From the NCBI GenBank assembly GCA_002899765.1, contig PPDH01000020.1:1-64000 (forward strand): a stretch of 64,000 nt of DNA. The letters are read 5' to 3'. Shown here piece after piece: positions 46,132 to 57,253 of this stretch. This stretch comes from Sulfurimonas sp. Its GTDB lineage: Bacteria > Campylobacterota > Campylobacteria > Campylobacterales > Sulfurimonadaceae. The position numbers and the translations under genes are program-made. Numbering within the stretch: position 1 is the stretch's first letter; every line of letters starts with the position of its first letter. A model generated the notes under the pieces. The model made no database searches. It was not told the DNA's origin and was given only the letters and a program-made list of their open reading frames with translations.

Positions 46132-48960
46132 ATGAAAAATAAAGATGTTATAAAAATAGTAGGCGCAAGAGAAAATAATTTAAAAAATATATCACTTGAG
46201 ATTCCAAAAAACAAGTTGGTTGTTTTTACGGGTCTTAGCGGAAGCGGAAAGTCGACTTTAGCTTTTGACACATTGTATGCGGAAGGGCAGAGGCGCTACA
46301 TGGAGTCTCTCTCTTCATATGCAAGACAGTTTTTAGATCGCATAGGCAAGCCTGACGTTGACAAAATAGAAGGGCTTACTCCGGCTATTGCAATTGATCA
46401 GAAAACAACTTCAAAAAATCCACGCTCGACAGTCGGAACGATTACCGAGATATATGATTATTTAAGACTTCTTTATGCGCGGGTAGGTGTACAGCACTGC
46501 CATAAATGCTCTAAAGTTGTCTCTCAAATGAGTGCTTCTGACATTATCACTGAAGTTGCAAAACTTCCCCAGGGCGCAAAGCTTGTTCTTTTAGCTCCAC
46601 TTGTACGTGAAAAAAAGGGAAGCTTTCATGATGTTCTAGAGTCTTTGTCGCACAAAGGATATGTGCGTGCCATGATTGATGGTGTAATGGTTAGACTCGA
46701 TGAAGAGATAGAACTCAGCAAAACAAAAAAACATACCATTAAGGTTGTTATCGACAGAGTTGTAGTCAAAGAGGAGAACAAAGAGAGAATAGCCGCAGAC
46801 GTTGAAAAAGCCCTTAAAGAGAGCTACGGTGAGCTGGAGATAGAGATACTAAACAATGAAGAACTTGGACTTAAAAACTCCAATATTCACTACAGCGAAC
46901 ATAACGCATGTTTTGATTGTAAGATAAGTTTTGACCCTCTTGAGCCGTTATCTTTTTCTTTTAATTCGCCAAAAGGAGCTTGTGGCGAATGTGACGGCCT
47001 CGGACTTCGCTACGCGCTTGACCATGATAAGATAATTGATAGAGATTTGTGTATAGAAAAGGGTGCGGTTAAGATTGTTTACGGCTTTAACAAAGGGTAC
47101 TACTTTACATTTTTAAAAGGCTTTTGTACGGCAAACGACATTGACATTACCGTGCCTTACAGTGAACTGCCTGAGTATAAGCAAAAGGCGATACTCCACG
47201 GCGGCATCGATGAAGTGAGTTTTTTATGGAAAAACCATGAGGTAAAACGGGTCTGGCCAGGGATTATAAAGATAGCCTACGACATGTTTAAGGATGAAAA
47301 AGAGTTGGCAGACTACATGAGTGAAAAGGTTTGCAGTGTCTGTAAGGGACACAGACTCAAAAGAGAATCACTCGCCGTAAAAGTTGCAGGCAAAGGAATC
47401 GCAGACATTTTAGATATGCCGATTTCAAAGAGTTATGAGTGGTTTAGGGATGAGGATAATTTTACAAATTTTTCAAAACAAAATACTCAAATAGGTGCTC
47501 CGATTTTAAATGAAATACGAGAGAGACTCTACTTTTTGTTTGATGTAGGTCTGGGCTACATCACCCTTGGGCGTGACGCAAGAACCATAAGTGGGGGAGA
47601 AGCGCAGAGAATCCGCATCGCTTCACAAATCGGCAGCGGTTTAACGGGTGTCTTGTATGTTTTAGATGAGCCGAGTATCGGACTGCATGAGAGAGATACT
47701 CTTAAACTTATCCGCACGCTCAGAAGCCTGCAGTAGAAGGGGAACAGTGTTATAGTCGTCGAACATGACAAAGAGACTATTGAAAATGCAGACTTTATCG
47801 TAGATATTGGAGCGGGTGCAGGAAAATTTGGCGGAGATGTTGTTTTTGCAGGAACTCTTGACAAGTTAAAAAAGGCAAAAACTCTCACAGCTGATTATCT
47901 TTACGGCAGAAAAAAGATTGAGTATTTTTATAGACGCAAACAGGATAAATTTATAGAGATTAAAAATGTCACACTTAACAATATAGAAAATCTAAGTGCA
48001 AAAATCCCTCTAAATAACTTTGTATGTATAACAGGTGTGAGCGGAAGCGGAAAGAGTTCTTTGATGCTTCAAACACTTCTTCCCACAGCAAGAGAGCTTT
48101 TAAATCATGCAAGAAAAGTCAACAAAGTAGCGGGTGTCGAGATAACTGGGCTAGAACATGTAGATAAAGTCATCTATCTCGACCAAAGCCCGATTGGGCG
48201 AACTCCTCGCTCAAATCCTGCTACATATACGGGTGTCATGGATGAGATAAGAAATCTCTTTGCACAGACAAAAGAGGCACAGATACGAGGTTATACAAGT
48301 TCTAGATTTAGTTTCAATGTCAAAGGCGGAAGATGCGAGAAGTGTCAAGGCGAGGGCGAAAACAAGATTGAGATGCACTTTTTGCCTGATATCATGGTTA
48401 AATGCGACACATGTAAAGGTACGCGGTACAATCAACAGACATTAGAGGTCTTTTATAAGGGTAAAAATATATCGGATGTTTTAAAGATGAGCGTCGATGA
48501 GGCGTATGAGTTTTTCAGACCAATTCCAAAGATAAACCAGATTATGTCAACACTTGTCGATGTTGGGTTAGGCTATATAACTTTAGGTCAAAATGCCGTA
48601 ACGCTATCAGGCGGCGAGGCGCAAAGAATCAAGCTCTCAAAAGAGCTTAGCCGCAAAGATACGGGCAAGACGCTCTATATACTTGACGAACCGACTACCG
48701 GGCTTCATTTTGCCGATGTTGATAGACTCACGGGAGTGCTTCACAAGTTCGTAGAGCTTGGCAACTCGGTGCTTATAATAGAACATAATCTCGACATGAT
48801 AAAAAATGCCGACTATATCATCGACATGGGACCAGAGGGCGGAAGCGGAGGCGGTCTTATTATCGCTGAGGGAAGCCCTGAAAAAGTGGCAGACGAGCAT
48901 AAAAAAACAGGCTCATATACGGGTGAATATCTAAAAAAAGAGCTAGCGCTGCATAAATAA
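46132..48960 (+). pseudogene. uvrA: Excinuclease ABC subunit A, one in-frame stop
   Basis: UvrA finds bulky DNA lesions for nucleotide excision repair. The 942-codon frame contains both ABC modules. First module: Walker A GLSGSGKSTLAFDTL, zinc cysteines CHKCSK and CVCKGH, signature [11 protein letters not shown], Walker B VLYVLDEPSIGLHERD. Second module: [21 protein letters not shown] and [35 protein letters not shown] at 47734-47736 (codon 535) breaks LRSLQ, stop, [11 protein letters not shown] just after the first Walker B. GAG or AAG is likely ancestral. The frame is otherwise perfect, so it is either a fresh mutation or a sequence error. Confidence 0.93.
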
Positions 48961-48982
48961 AAAATAGAGTTTTTTATGTTTT

Positions 48983-49061
48983 AGATTGCCGCGCTTCGCT
49001 CGCAATGACAGTTATTGAGATTGCCACGGCTAAAGCCTCACAATGACAAGCGCGGCAATCT
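48983..49061. repeat. 79-bp palindromic intergenic repeat
   Basis: AGATTGCCGCGCTT at the left end is the exact complement of the right end. Inside are two related units, each running AGATTGCC ... CAATGACA. It is GC-richer than its surroundings and fills the uvrA-selD gap. It looks like a REP/MITE-type dispersed element that folds as RNA, and it may also end uvrA transcription. Copy number elsewhere is not known from this window. Confidence 0.75.
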
Positions 49062-49102
49062 AGAAAGAGTGTTATAAAAAAGAAGTTTCGTAAAGGAAAA
49101 CA

Positions 49103-50134
49103 ATGGAGTACATAAAACTTACAGAGTATAGCCACGGAGCAGGGTGTGGATGTAAAATCTCCCCTATGCTTCTTTATGAGATACTAAAAACTAACGTCTC
49201 AAGCACTTTTTATCCTCAGCTTCTTGTAGGAAACGAGCACAAAGATGATGCGGCGGCATATGATTTGGGTAACGGCACATCCGTTTTATCTACTACGGAT
49301 TTTTTTATGCCTATCGTTGATGACCCTTTTACTTTCGGGCGCATTGCTGCGACAAACGCGCTAAGCGATATTTATGCGATGGGCGGGAAGCCTCTTATGG
49401 CTATCTCCATTTTCGGATGGCCGATCGATAAGCTATCAAGCGATGTGGCACAACAAGTTATAGAGGGAGGCCGTGCGGCTTGTGAAGAGGCAGGAATTCC
49501 TCTTGCTTGCGGACACTCCATAGACTCTCCTGAGCCGATTTTCGGGCTGGCTGTTACTGGTTTGGTTGAGAACAAAAACCTTATGAAAAACAGCGGCGCA
49601 GAAGAGGGCTGCTATATATTTCTCACAAAGCCCATAGGCATCGGCATACTTACAACGGCGCAAAAACAAAAAAAGATTGAAGCTGGCGATATAGATGTGG
49701 CGATTGAAGCGATGGTTACGCTTAATAAATCAGGTGCCGTTCTAGCATCTCTTGATAGTGTTGTAACCATGACCGATATTACAGGGTTTGGTCTTTTAGG
49801 ACATTTAAGCGAAGTGTGCGAGGCAAGCAGTATTAGTGCAAATATCTGGTTTGAAAAAGTTCCGCTTCTTTTAAATGTCGAAAAATACAGAGCGCTTGGC
49901 TGTATACCGGGAGGTTCTCGTAAAAATTTCATGAGTTACGGTCATAAAATCTCTCAGATGAACGACGTACAAAGAGAGATACTCTGTGACGCACAAACTT
50001 CAGGCGGTTTGCTTGTGATGGTTAGAAAAAACGGTTTGGATACGTTTTATGAAACAGCGCGCGCGGCAGGTTTGCATCTTGAGCCGATTGGTGAGACGGT
50101 TGCAAAAGGTAAATACTTAGTAGAGGTTCTATAA
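49103..50134 (+). CDS. selD: Selenophosphate synthetase
   Basis: SelD makes selenophosphate from selenide and ATP, the selenium donor for selenocysteine and for 2-selenouridine in tRNA. The 343-aa protein has the active-site motif SHGAGCGCKISP (Cys15 and Lys18, matching Cys17 and Lys20 of E. coli), then DDAAAYDLG, DPFTFGRIAATNALSDIYAMGG and TDITGFGLLGH. The active site is Cys, not selenocysteine. It is followed immediately by mnmH, a user of its product. Confidence 0.96.
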   Translation: MEYIKLTEYSHGAGCGCKISPMLLYEILKTNVSSTFYPQLLVGNEHKDDAAAYDLGNGTSVLSTTDFFMPIVDDPFTFGRIAATNALSDIYAMGGKPLMAISIFGWPIDKLSSDVAQQVIEGGRAACEEAGIPLACGHSIDSPEPIFGLAVTGLVENKNLMKNSGAEEGCYIFLTKPIGIGILTTAQKQKKIEAGDIDVAIEAMVTLNKSGAVLASLDSVVTMTDITGFGLLGHLSEVCEASSISANIWFEKVPLLLNVEKYRALGCIPGGSRKNFMSYGHKISQMNDVQREILCDAQTSGGLLVMVRKNGLDTFYETARAAGLHLEPIGETVAKGKYLVEVL

Positions 50135-51223
50135 GTGTCCGAACTCTTTGATGATTTTAAATCCATTGTCTTAAAAAACACCCCGCTTATTGACGTGCGT
50201 GCACCAGTTGAGTTTAAAAAAGGTGCATTTTTAAATGCCATAAATCTTCCTATCATGAGCGATAAAGAGAGACATGAGGTGGGTACATGTTATAAAAATG
50301 AGGGCAATGCAAAGGCTGTAGAGCTCGGACATAGGCTTGTCAGCGGAGATATAAAAGAGCAACGGATTAAAGCATGGCTTGATTTTATGGATGCAAATCC
50401 CGATGCCCCGCTTTACTGCTTTCGTGGCGGGCTGCGTTCGAAAATAGCGCAGCAATGGATTAGTGAGAGAGGCAGAGATATTGTGCGTTTAAAGGGCGGC
50501 TATAAGGCATTTAGAGGTTATTTGCTACGTGAGCTTGATAGCTCTTGTGAGCATTTTAAACCCATAATTCTCGGCGGAAGAACCGGCTCAGGAAAAACCA
50601 TAGAGCTAAAAAAAATGCAAAATGCAATCGACCTTGAAGGCTTGGCAAACCATAGAGGTTCGTCTTTTGGGCAAAAGATTACGCCGCAAACCTCGCAGAT
50701 AGATTTTGAGAACAACTTGACATACAAGCTGATTCAAAAAAGAGAAGAGGGGTTTGGAACTCTTGTTTTTGAGGATGAAGGAAAACATATAGGTAGCGTA
50801 TTTATGCCTGAGAGTTTTATTCATGCTATGTCAAAATCTCCTCTTGTTATACTTGAGAGACCTTTAGAAGAGAGGATAGAGATAACTTTAAGAGAATATG
50901 TCATCGAAGCACAAAAAATGTACGAGAGGGCAGGATATAAAGATGCACAAGAAGCGTGGCAGTTAGATATCAAAAACGCGATGCAAAGGATAAAAAGGCG
51001 GCTTGGAGATCAGAGATACAGGGATGTCTCTGCCATTTTTGAAGATGCGCTCAAAGAGCAGAAGAGAAACGGCTCTTATGAGAAATACAGAGATTGGGTG
51101 ACGTATCTACTGAGTGAGTATTATGACCCGATGTACGATTATCAGATACAAAAGCGCGCTAATCTAGTTGCTTTTAGAGGAGACGCCAAAGGGGTTCATG
51201 AGTATATAAAGAGCGTTACTTGA
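50135..51223 (+). CDS. mnmH: tRNA 2-selenouridine synthase
   Basis: MnmH replaces sulfur with selenium in the wobble uridine of certain tRNAs. The 362-aa protein has an N-terminal rhodanese domain (IDVRAPVEF, catalytic Cys in [13 protein letters not shown]) and a C-terminal P-loop domain ([14 protein letters not shown]). It begins with GTG right after the selD stop. Its 3' end overlaps the convergent MscS gene by 8 bp. Confidence 0.94.
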   Translation: MSELFDDFKSIVLKNTPLIDVRAPVEFKKGAFLNAINLPIMSDKERHEVGTCYKNEGNAKAVELGHRLVSGDIKEQRIKAWLDFMDANPDAPLYCFRGGLRSKIAQQWISERGRDIVRLKGGYKAFRGYLLRELDSSCEHFKPIILGGRTGSGKTIELKKMQNAIDLEGLANHRGSSFGQKITPQTSQIDFENNLTYKLIQKREEGFGTLVFEDEGKHIGSVFMPESFIHAMSKSPLVILERPLEERIEITLREYVIEAQKMYERAGYKDAQEAWQLDIKNAMQRIKRRLGDQRYRDVSAIFEDALKEQKRNGSYEKYRDWVTYLLSEYYDPMYDYQIQKRANLVAFRGDAKGVHEYIKSVT

Positions 51224-52400
51224 CCCCAAACTCTCCCGATGGCTCTTGATATAGTTTTAGGTCAAACTCTTTTAACGCTACAAGAAGATGGTCAAAAATA
51301 TCCGATTGTATATCTTCATACTCCGCCCATTTGTTTTTGTTGCTAAAAGCGTAAACTTCAAGCGGAACCCCTTTTGAGGTCGGCTGCAGCTGTCTTACTA
51401 TAAATGTGAAGTTCTTGCTGTCTATATTTGGATTACTTTGTAAATATCTTTTTACATACTCCCTGAAAGTTCCTATATTTGTGAGCTTTCTTTTGTTCAG
51501 GGTTATCTCATCCGTCATGTCTACAACTTTTTGTTTATCTTGAAGATAATCTTTTATAATCTCTATTTTATTTAGTTTTTCCAAAAGCTCCGGAGTGCAG
51601 AATTTAATGGAGTTTACATCTATAAAAAGAGCTCTTTTTATACGTCTGCCGCCGCTATCACTCATCCCGCGCCAGTTTTTAAAGGAGTTCTCCATAAACT
51701 TATGAGTCGGAATAGTTACGATTGTTTTGTCCCAGTTTTGCACCTTAACAGAGTGAAGAGCGATATCAATTACCTCTCCGTCGGCGCCAAAATTAGGAGC
51801 TTCTATCCAATCTCCGACTTTAAATAGGTCGTTTGCGACAATCTGAACGCTTGCAACAAGAGAGAGAATTGTGTCTTTAAAAATAAACATCAAGACAGCG
51901 GTAAAAGCACCCACGCCGCTTAAAACTCCCCATGGAGAAATACCCACTAAAATACATACGGCAATTATAAAGCCGAGGATATAGACAAACATTTTTAGCA
52001 GTTGGATATATCCTTTGATAGGTTTATCTTTTGAAATTTCTAAAGAGTTATATATATACAGCATTGCCGATAAAAACTTATCCATGCTCTTGATTGCAAC
52101 GACAGCCAGCCAAAAACCGACTATCTGTGAGACACCGCTTCTTATACTCTCAGGATAAAAACTGGAGAAATAGAGAATTACAAGCGGCGGAACAAGATGA
52201 GCTAGTTGTTCAAAAAAGCCAGTTTTGATAAAAGTGTCGTCCCAGCTTGATTTTGTTTTAAATATTAGTTTGTGAATAATTTTTATGAAATATTTTTTAG
52301 CTATAAGATAGGCAATTATTGAAGCAACTATGCTTAAGCTAATAATTGCAGATAGTTTTAAAAGGGCTTCAAAATCAATACTTGTTATAATATTTTCCAT
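51216..52400 (-). CDS. MscS-family mechanosensitive channel
   Basis: The 394-aa protein has about five membrane segments (residues 14-170) and the MscS pore and beta domain: [43 protein letters not shown], then [34 protein letters not shown]. The length and the long C-terminal cytosolic part resemble YbdG-type channels. It releases osmolytes when the membrane is stretched. Confidence 0.88.
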   Translation of the reverse strand: MENIITSIDFEALLKLSAIISLSIVASIIAYLIAKKYFIKIIHKLIFKTKSSWDDTFIKTGFFEQLAHLVPPLVILYFSSFYPESIRSGVSQIVGFWLAVVAIKSMDKFLSAMLYIYNSLEISKDKPIKGYIQLLKMFVYILGFIIAVCILVGISPWGVLSGVGAFTAVLMFIFKDTILSLVASVQIVANDLFKVGDWIEAPNFGADGEVIDIALHSVKVQNWDKTIVTIPTHKFMENSFKNWRGMSDSGGRRIKRALFIDVNSIKFCTPELLEKLNKIEIIKDYLQDKQKVVDMTDEITLNKRKLTNIGTFREYVKRYLQSNPNIDSKNFTFIVRQLQPTSKGVPLEVYAFSNKNKWAEYEDIQSDIFDHLLVALKEFDLKLYQEPSGEFGVK

Positions 52401-52433
52401 AGATATTCCGGTTATTTAAAATAGATGACTCTT

Positions 52434-54272
52434 TTAAGCAAAAATAACGCTCTTGTTTCTTCCGCCGTTTTTTGCTTCATAGAGTGCTTTATCAGCTTTT
52501 TCAACTAATGTTTTTTCATTGTCGTCATGCTCGAGCTCGGCAATTCCTAAGCAGATAGTTTTATGCCCAACCTTTTCAAACTCATGCTCCTCCATGGCAG
52601 CTCTGAGTTTTTCGGCAAGAACAAATGCTTCACTCTTATTTGTCTGCGGGCAGATAACTACAAACTCTTCGCCGCCCCATCTTCCGAATATATCAGATTT
52701 GCGTAAATTTTGAGAAATTATTTTTGTGGTTTGGCTTAACACCATATCACCGACCTGATGTCCATAAGTATCGTTGACCGATTTAAAATGGTCAATGTCA
52801 ACTAAAATCAGAGACAACGGCTGAGAGTGTCTTTTTGCGACCTCCATCTCTATCTGTAAAAACTCTTCAAATCTTCTTCTGTTATATATGCCTGTCAGTT
52901 TATCAATGGTAGCGAGCTTTTCAAGCTCTTTTTTAGCCGTTATATCTATGCCTATCGAGACGAAAGATTCTATATTGTCGTGTTCATTTATTTGTGGAAC
53001 AATATGTTGTTCAAGCCAGTACTCTGTTGCGTCTTTTTTTCTGTTTTTAATCTCTCCTATCCAAGTTTTTTTAGAGAGTATCGTTTCCCATAAATCTTTT
53101 ATGGTTGCTTTGTCTCTATTAGGATTTTTTATAATACTCATTTTTTGCCCGATTAATTCATCTTTTGAATAACCGCTGGAGTTTATAAATGCGCTGCTTA
53201 CATTTATGATAGTACTGTCAGTCTTTGTCGTAGCAGTTATAATATATCTGTCGATTATAGAGGTGTACTCTTTTAGTTTTTTGTGCGCATTTAAAAGAGA
53301 AGTTTGGAGTTTTGCAGGCGTTTTTGATATATAAAAAGATGTGATGAAACTAAGTATTATCGTTAAGAGTAAAACGATAATGCTTGTTTTGGTCATTTCA
53401 TCTTTTAGAATCTCTTCGTAAGTGTCGCTTGTCTTCAAAACAAGCATTGCTTTATCTTCGTTTTTTAAGATGTTATCTATCGGATAGACGTATACTCCTT
53501 GGGCGTTTAAGCCATTTGGAAAATCCTCTTTTAACTCTCTTTTAATATCTTTATATTTGTTAAAAGAGTATGTCTCATCAGGGTGCAGGATAAAATTTCT
53601 ATCTTTATCTATGATGTAGTGTGTAAAGCTTGATGATGTGCCTATTGAATTAAAGAGTTCTTGCGTTAAGATGTTTACGATGGCAACTCCTATAAACTTA
53701 CTCTCTTCAAATAAAGGCGCAGCTACTCTTATTGTAGGGTTGTACGGTATCTCTATTTTATTATTTTCTATGTTTAAGTCGAGTTTTGAGTGCCAAACAC
53801 TATCTTTGGGCATTTTAGAGAGTGTTTGAAAATAGTCTCTATTGCTTTTGTCTTGAAGTTTTGAGTTCTCTACTATAAAGGGTTTACTTTTTTGATTTTT
53901 TCTATCGACTCTGACAAGCTCTTTGCCGTCTTTATCGATAATCCTCGTCTGCATTATTCTGTTTTCAATACCCATTAAGGCAACAAAGAGTTCCTCAACT
54001 CTTTTTTGTTTATCTACACTCTTTGTGAGAATAAAATCTTTTACAAGCTCGTTTTCTTTCAAAGAGTTTACAATATCATCCATATTTTCAATCGTAGGTT
54101 TTAGGATGGTTTGAGTTTTTATCTCAAAAATATCCTGCGCTTTAGTATCTATAGTTTTTTCTATATCGCCCATGCGGATTATATAGCTGCTAAAAGCGCC
54201 AAACAGGGAGATTAAAATCCCAAAAATGATAAAATAGACAATAAAATATTTTTTGAAATTATGCTGTGTCAA
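52434..54272 (-). CDS. Cache-PAS-GGDEF diguanylate cyclase
   Basis: This 612-aa sensor makes cyclic di-GMP. The order is: membrane segment (about residues 12-33), periplasmic Cache-like domain (about 35-290), second membrane segment (about 296-314), PAS domain (about 335-445, SSGYSKDELIGQKMSIIKNP) and GGDEF domain (about 450-612). The active motif is RWGGEEF. An RxxD inhibitory site (RKSD) lies five residues before GGEEF, so product feedback is expected. The ligand is unknown. Confidence 0.92.
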   Translation of the reverse strand: MTQHNFKKYFIVYFIIFGILISLFGAFSSYIIRMGDIEKTIDTKAQDIFEIKTQTILKPTIENMDDIVNSLKENELVKDFILTKSVDKQKRVEELFVALMGIENRIMQTRIIDKDGKELVRVDRKNQKSKPFIVENSKLQDKSNRDYFQTLSKMPKDSVWHSKLDLNIENNKIEIPYNPTIRVAAPLFEESKFIGVAIVNILTQELFNSIGTSSSFTHYIIDKDRNFILHPDETYSFNKYKDIKRELKEDFPNGLNAQGVYVYPIDNILKNEDKAMLVLKTSDTYEEILKDEMTKTSIIVLLLTIILSFITSFYISKTPAKLQTSLLNAHKKLKEYTSIIDRYIITATTKTDSTIINVSSAFINSSGYSKDELIGQKMSIIKNPNRDKATIKDLWETILSKKTWIGEIKNRKKDATEYWLEQHIVPQINEHDNIESFVSIGIDITAKKELEKLATIDKLTGIYNRRRFEEFLQIEMEVAKRHSQPLSLILVDIDHFKSVNDTYGHQVGDMVLSQTTKIISQNLRKSDIFGRWGGEEFVVICPQTNKSEAFVLAEKLRAAMEEHEFEKVGHKTICLGIAELEHDDNEKTLVEKADKALYEAKNGGRNKSVIFA

Positions 54273-54385
54273 GAGTTATCCTCTATTTTATGTATAATAG
54301 GATAATAGCAGGTTTTATTTAAGAGGTTGATTAATATTGTCAATGGGCTTTAAAATACTTTTTATAGTAAATAACGGAGATTATA

Positions 54386-55807
54386 ATGAAAGTTTTACTT
54401 ACAGGTGCGAATGGATATATTGGCAGACGATTGAAAAATCTTCTTAAAAATCAAAAAGATGTAGAACTTAGAGTTTTTATCAGAAATAAAAATAGTTTCA
54501 CGGAAGATAAAAATAAGAACATAGAAATCGTAGAGGGTGACACATTTGATAAAGATGCTCTAAGAAGAGCACTGCAGGGAGTAGATACCGCTTACTACCT
54601 TATCCATTCTCTAAGTAAGGAGAACTATAAAGATTTGGACAGACTCTCAGCTCAAAATTTTATAGATGCGGCAGAGGAGTGCGGTGTTAAAAGAGTTATT
54701 TATCTCGGTGGACTAGGTGTAAAGAACAGAGACACAAGCAAACATCTCCTAAGCAGAATAGAGACAGGAGAGATACTCAGTTCATCAACCGCCGTGCAGA
54801 CTATCTGGGTGCGTGCAGGGGTTATTATAGGTTCAGGAAGTGCCAGTTTTGAGATAATAAGAAACCTTGTTGAGAAATTGCCCGTTATGATTACTCCTAA
54901 ATGGGTAGGTACTTATGCTCAGCCAATCGCCGTGGACGATGTTATAAACTACCTTTTCTCATCTTTGTATCTTGAGTATAATGAAAATTTAGTAGTAGAT
55001 ATAGGCGCAAAAAAGATGATGTACAAAGAGATGATGCTTGAAACTGCAGAGGCTCTAGGGTTAAAAAGGTATCTTATTGCAGTTCCTTTTATGAGCATTA
55101 CTCTCTCTTCTTACTGGTTAAATCTTTTTACACCTGTTCCCTTTAGCGTAGCAAAGGCGCTTATAGAAGGGCTTAAGTCTGAAGTAACCGTTCAAAATGA
55201 GAATGCAGAAAAATATTTTGCCAATATTACTCCCATGAGTTATATCGATGCCGTAAAAAAAGCGGTCTTTGAGATAGAACAAAATCAAGTCATAAGCAGA
55301 TGGAGTGATACGGACGGCTCATCTTGGGATAAAAAACACGCTAAAGAGATAAATGACGCAATCTTTGTCGATAGAAAAGAGGCGGATATCGCCTCTTACG
55401 ACAAAGAGAAGATTTTTAAAGCTATTAAGTCAATCGGCGGAGAAAACGGCTGGTTTGATTATGATTTTCTTTGGGAAATTCGAGGTATTGTCGACAAAGC
55501 ACTGGGCGGAGTAGGGCTTAGCCGCGGCAGACGCGACAGCTGTGATTTGAGACTTGGCGAATGTCTTGATTTTTGGAGAGTTGAAGATATACGTGAAAAT
55601 GAAAGACTGCTTTTATTTGCCCAAATGAAACTGCCCGGATTAGCTTGGCTTGAATTTAAAATAGAGGATGATAAACTTATTCAATCTGCATATTTTTATC
55701 CAAAAGGGATATGGGGCAGAATCTATTGGTACTCGCTCATGCCTATGCACCACTTTATTTTTAAAAATATGATAGAGAGCATTTTGGAAAATAGTCTTAA
55801 AGAGTAG
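54386..55807 (+). CDS. NAD(P)-binding SDR protein with DUF2867 tail
   Basis: The 473-aa protein has an N-terminal Rossmann domain of the atypical SDR type (VLLTGANGYIGRRLKNLL at the start, then TAYYLIHSL and VIYLGGLG), running to about residue 290. A C-terminal DUF2867-like domain (about 325-470) contains RGIVDKALGGVGLSRGRRD and WYSLMPMHHFIFKNMI. Homologues are annotated as nucleoside-diphosphate-sugar epimerases, but the substrate is not known. Its end overlaps the convergent YchJ-like gene by 11 bp. Confidence 0.85.
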   Translation: MKVLLTGANGYIGRRLKNLLKNQKDVELRVFIRNKNSFTEDKNKNIEIVEGDTFDKDALRRALQGVDTAYYLIHSLSKENYKDLDRLSAQNFIDAAEECGVKRVIYLGGLGVKNRDTSKHLLSRIETGEILSSSTAVQTIWVRAGVIIGSGSASFEIIRNLVEKLPVMITPKWVGTYAQPIAVDDVINYLFSSLYLEYNENLVVDIGAKKMMYKEMMLETAEALGLKRYLIAVPFMSITLSSYWLNLFTPVPFSVAKALIEGLKSEVTVQNENAEKYFANITPMSYIDAVKKAVFEIEQNQVISRWSDTDGSSWDKKHAKEINDAIFVDRKEADIASYDKEKIFKAIKSIGGENGWFDYDFLWEIRGIVDKALGGVGLSRGRRDSCDLRLGECLDFWRVEDIRENERLLLFAQMKLPGLAWLEFKIEDDKLIQSAYFYPKGIWGRIYWYSLMPMHHFIFKNMIESILENSLKE

Positions 55808-56249
55808 CCTGTTTTTCACAGCACTTTTTATATTTTTTACCGCTCCCGCATGGGCATGGCTTGTTACGTTCTATTTTAGAGTTGAAGAGTTTTCCGTCTT
55901 TGTAGAGCCACATGTCATCTTCATAAACAAAATTGCTCTTTTCATGCTGAACTTTTACACCGTTTACATCTCTGTAATAAGCCTTGAATTCAACTATATT
56001 TTTTTCTACATGTAGAATTTCAAGACTAAGCCATGTAACGCTTTTTGCATACTCTTTTATAAGCTCTAAATCATCTTCATATCTGTTCTCTTTTACAGTT
56101 GTATTTATGATGTAATCGGCATTTACAAGCAGATAAGCGCTATATCTGCTTCGCATAAGTTCTTCACATGTAAGCGGTTTTGAGCTGTCCTTCAAAAACG
56201 GTTCGCAACACCCGCTAAAATCTTTTTTACTGCCGCAATAACACTGCAT
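55797..56249 (-). CDS. YchJ-family SEC-C motif protein
   Basis: This 150-aa protein has paired zinc-binding motifs, CYCGSKKDFSGCC at the start and CPCGSGKKYKKCC at the end, around a YchJ middle domain (EELMRSRYSAYL). The frame extends to 56288, but AAAGGAG sits exactly upstream of the ATG at 56249, which also puts CYCGS at the N-terminus as in relatives. Function unknown. It is probably cotranscribed with the upstream transporter gene. Confidence 0.9.
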   Translation of the reverse strand: MQCYCGSKKDFSGCCEPFLKDSSKPLTCEELMRSRYSAYLLVNADYIINTTVKENRYEDDLELIKEYAKSVTWLSLEILHVEKNIVEFKAYYRDVNGVKVQHEKSNFVYEDDMWLYKDGKLFNSKIERNKPCPCGSGKKYKKCCEKQATL

Positions 56250-56260
56250 CTTATCTCCTT

Positions 56261-57160
56261 TTAGACAATTAAATGATAGAAAATCCACGTCGTTGCAAAC
56301 GATAATAGGATTCCGTATCCGACGATGGCAGAGCTAAGGCGCGGAGCCAGACCTGCCATAGAAGCTACGGCTGCTGCCGTTATCATAGGTGCCATGGATG
56401 ATTCCATTATAGATACATGAGCCGCTTCTGAGTTCCATCCAAAAAGAGCGCAGATAAAAATAGCAACAAGCGGAGCAAATATAAGTTTTACTCCAAGGGC
56501 AGTGCCAAAGGGTTTCATATCCTCTTTTGGGAGCCTAAAACGAAGTTGAAGGCCAACGGCTACAAGTGCCAAAGGGATAATAGTGCTAGCGAGCGAAGCA
56601 AGTACGCTTTGTATGACCGGATGAAAAGATATACCCATAAAAAAGAGTGCAACAACAAGAGCTATAAACGGCGGAAAATAGAGTATCTTTAAAAAAAGTG
56701 CGCGTATGTCTACCTCTTTTGTGCTTGAATAATAAACAGAGATAAAAGTTCCATAAGTCGAGAGCGCTATAAAAGAGCCAAGTTGGTCGTACATTAATAC
56801 ATATCCTAGTGCATCTTCGCCAAAATAGGCGCTTACAATTGGAATGCCGAGATAAGAAGTATTGCCTAATACTGCTACAAGCATTAAAGAGCCTGTTACC
56901 TCTTTTGTGAATGAAAAGAGTTTTGAGAGGTAAAAAACAGCTATAGCGCTGATACTCATGACACTCCATGCGATGAAAACAGGGATGAGTGTCTCGATGG
57001 AAAAACTGAGTTGTGGAATTTTAAGCAGAACAAGTGCGGGAGCTGAGATATATAGTATAAATTGATTTAAAATGAGCGGTGTTTCTTTGGCAAAAGTGTC
57101 TGATTTGCTTAAAATATATCCGATAAAAATAGCGCTAAAAATAAGTGCAAAATTTTCCAT
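56261..57160 (-). CDS. AEC-family (auxin efflux carrier type) permease
   Basis: The 299-aa protein has about ten membrane helices in two inverted halves with the family features SAPALVLLKIP, GNTSYLGIPIVSAYFGEDALG near residue 100, and MESSMAPMITAAAVASMAGL near 255. AEC carriers export or import small organic anions such as malate. The substrate here is unknown. The stop lies 12 bp before the YchJ-like start. Confidence 0.87.
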   Translation of the reverse strand: MENFALIFSAIFIGYILSKSDTFAKETPLILNQFILYISAPALVLLKIPQLSFSIETLIPVFIAWSVMSISAIAVFYLSKLFSFTKEVTGSLMLVAVLGNTSYLGIPIVSAYFGEDALGYVLMYDQLGSFIALSTYGTFISVYYSSTKEVDIRALFLKILYFPPFIALVVALFFMGISFHPVIQSVLASLASTIIPLALVAVGLQLRFRLPKEDMKPFGTALGVKLIFAPLVAIFICALFGWNSEAAHVSIMESSMAPMITAAAVASMAGLAPRLSSAIVGYGILLSFATTWIFYHLIV

Positions 57161-57253
57161 AAAATTGTTTCTTTTGATTGTAGTTGTTAATTTTGGAAGT
57201 ATATAATCTTTTGTTTAAATAGAGACTTCAAGACAAAATTATGAGGAGATGTT

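Noticed and set aside
49103-50134. SelD as a selenoprotein
   Set aside because: The active-site position in GAGCGCK is a normal Cys codon.
56586-56969. 127-codon minus-strand ORF inside the AEC permease gene
   Set aside because: It is another frame of the permease, with Cys/Arg/Phe-rich composition and no start signal.
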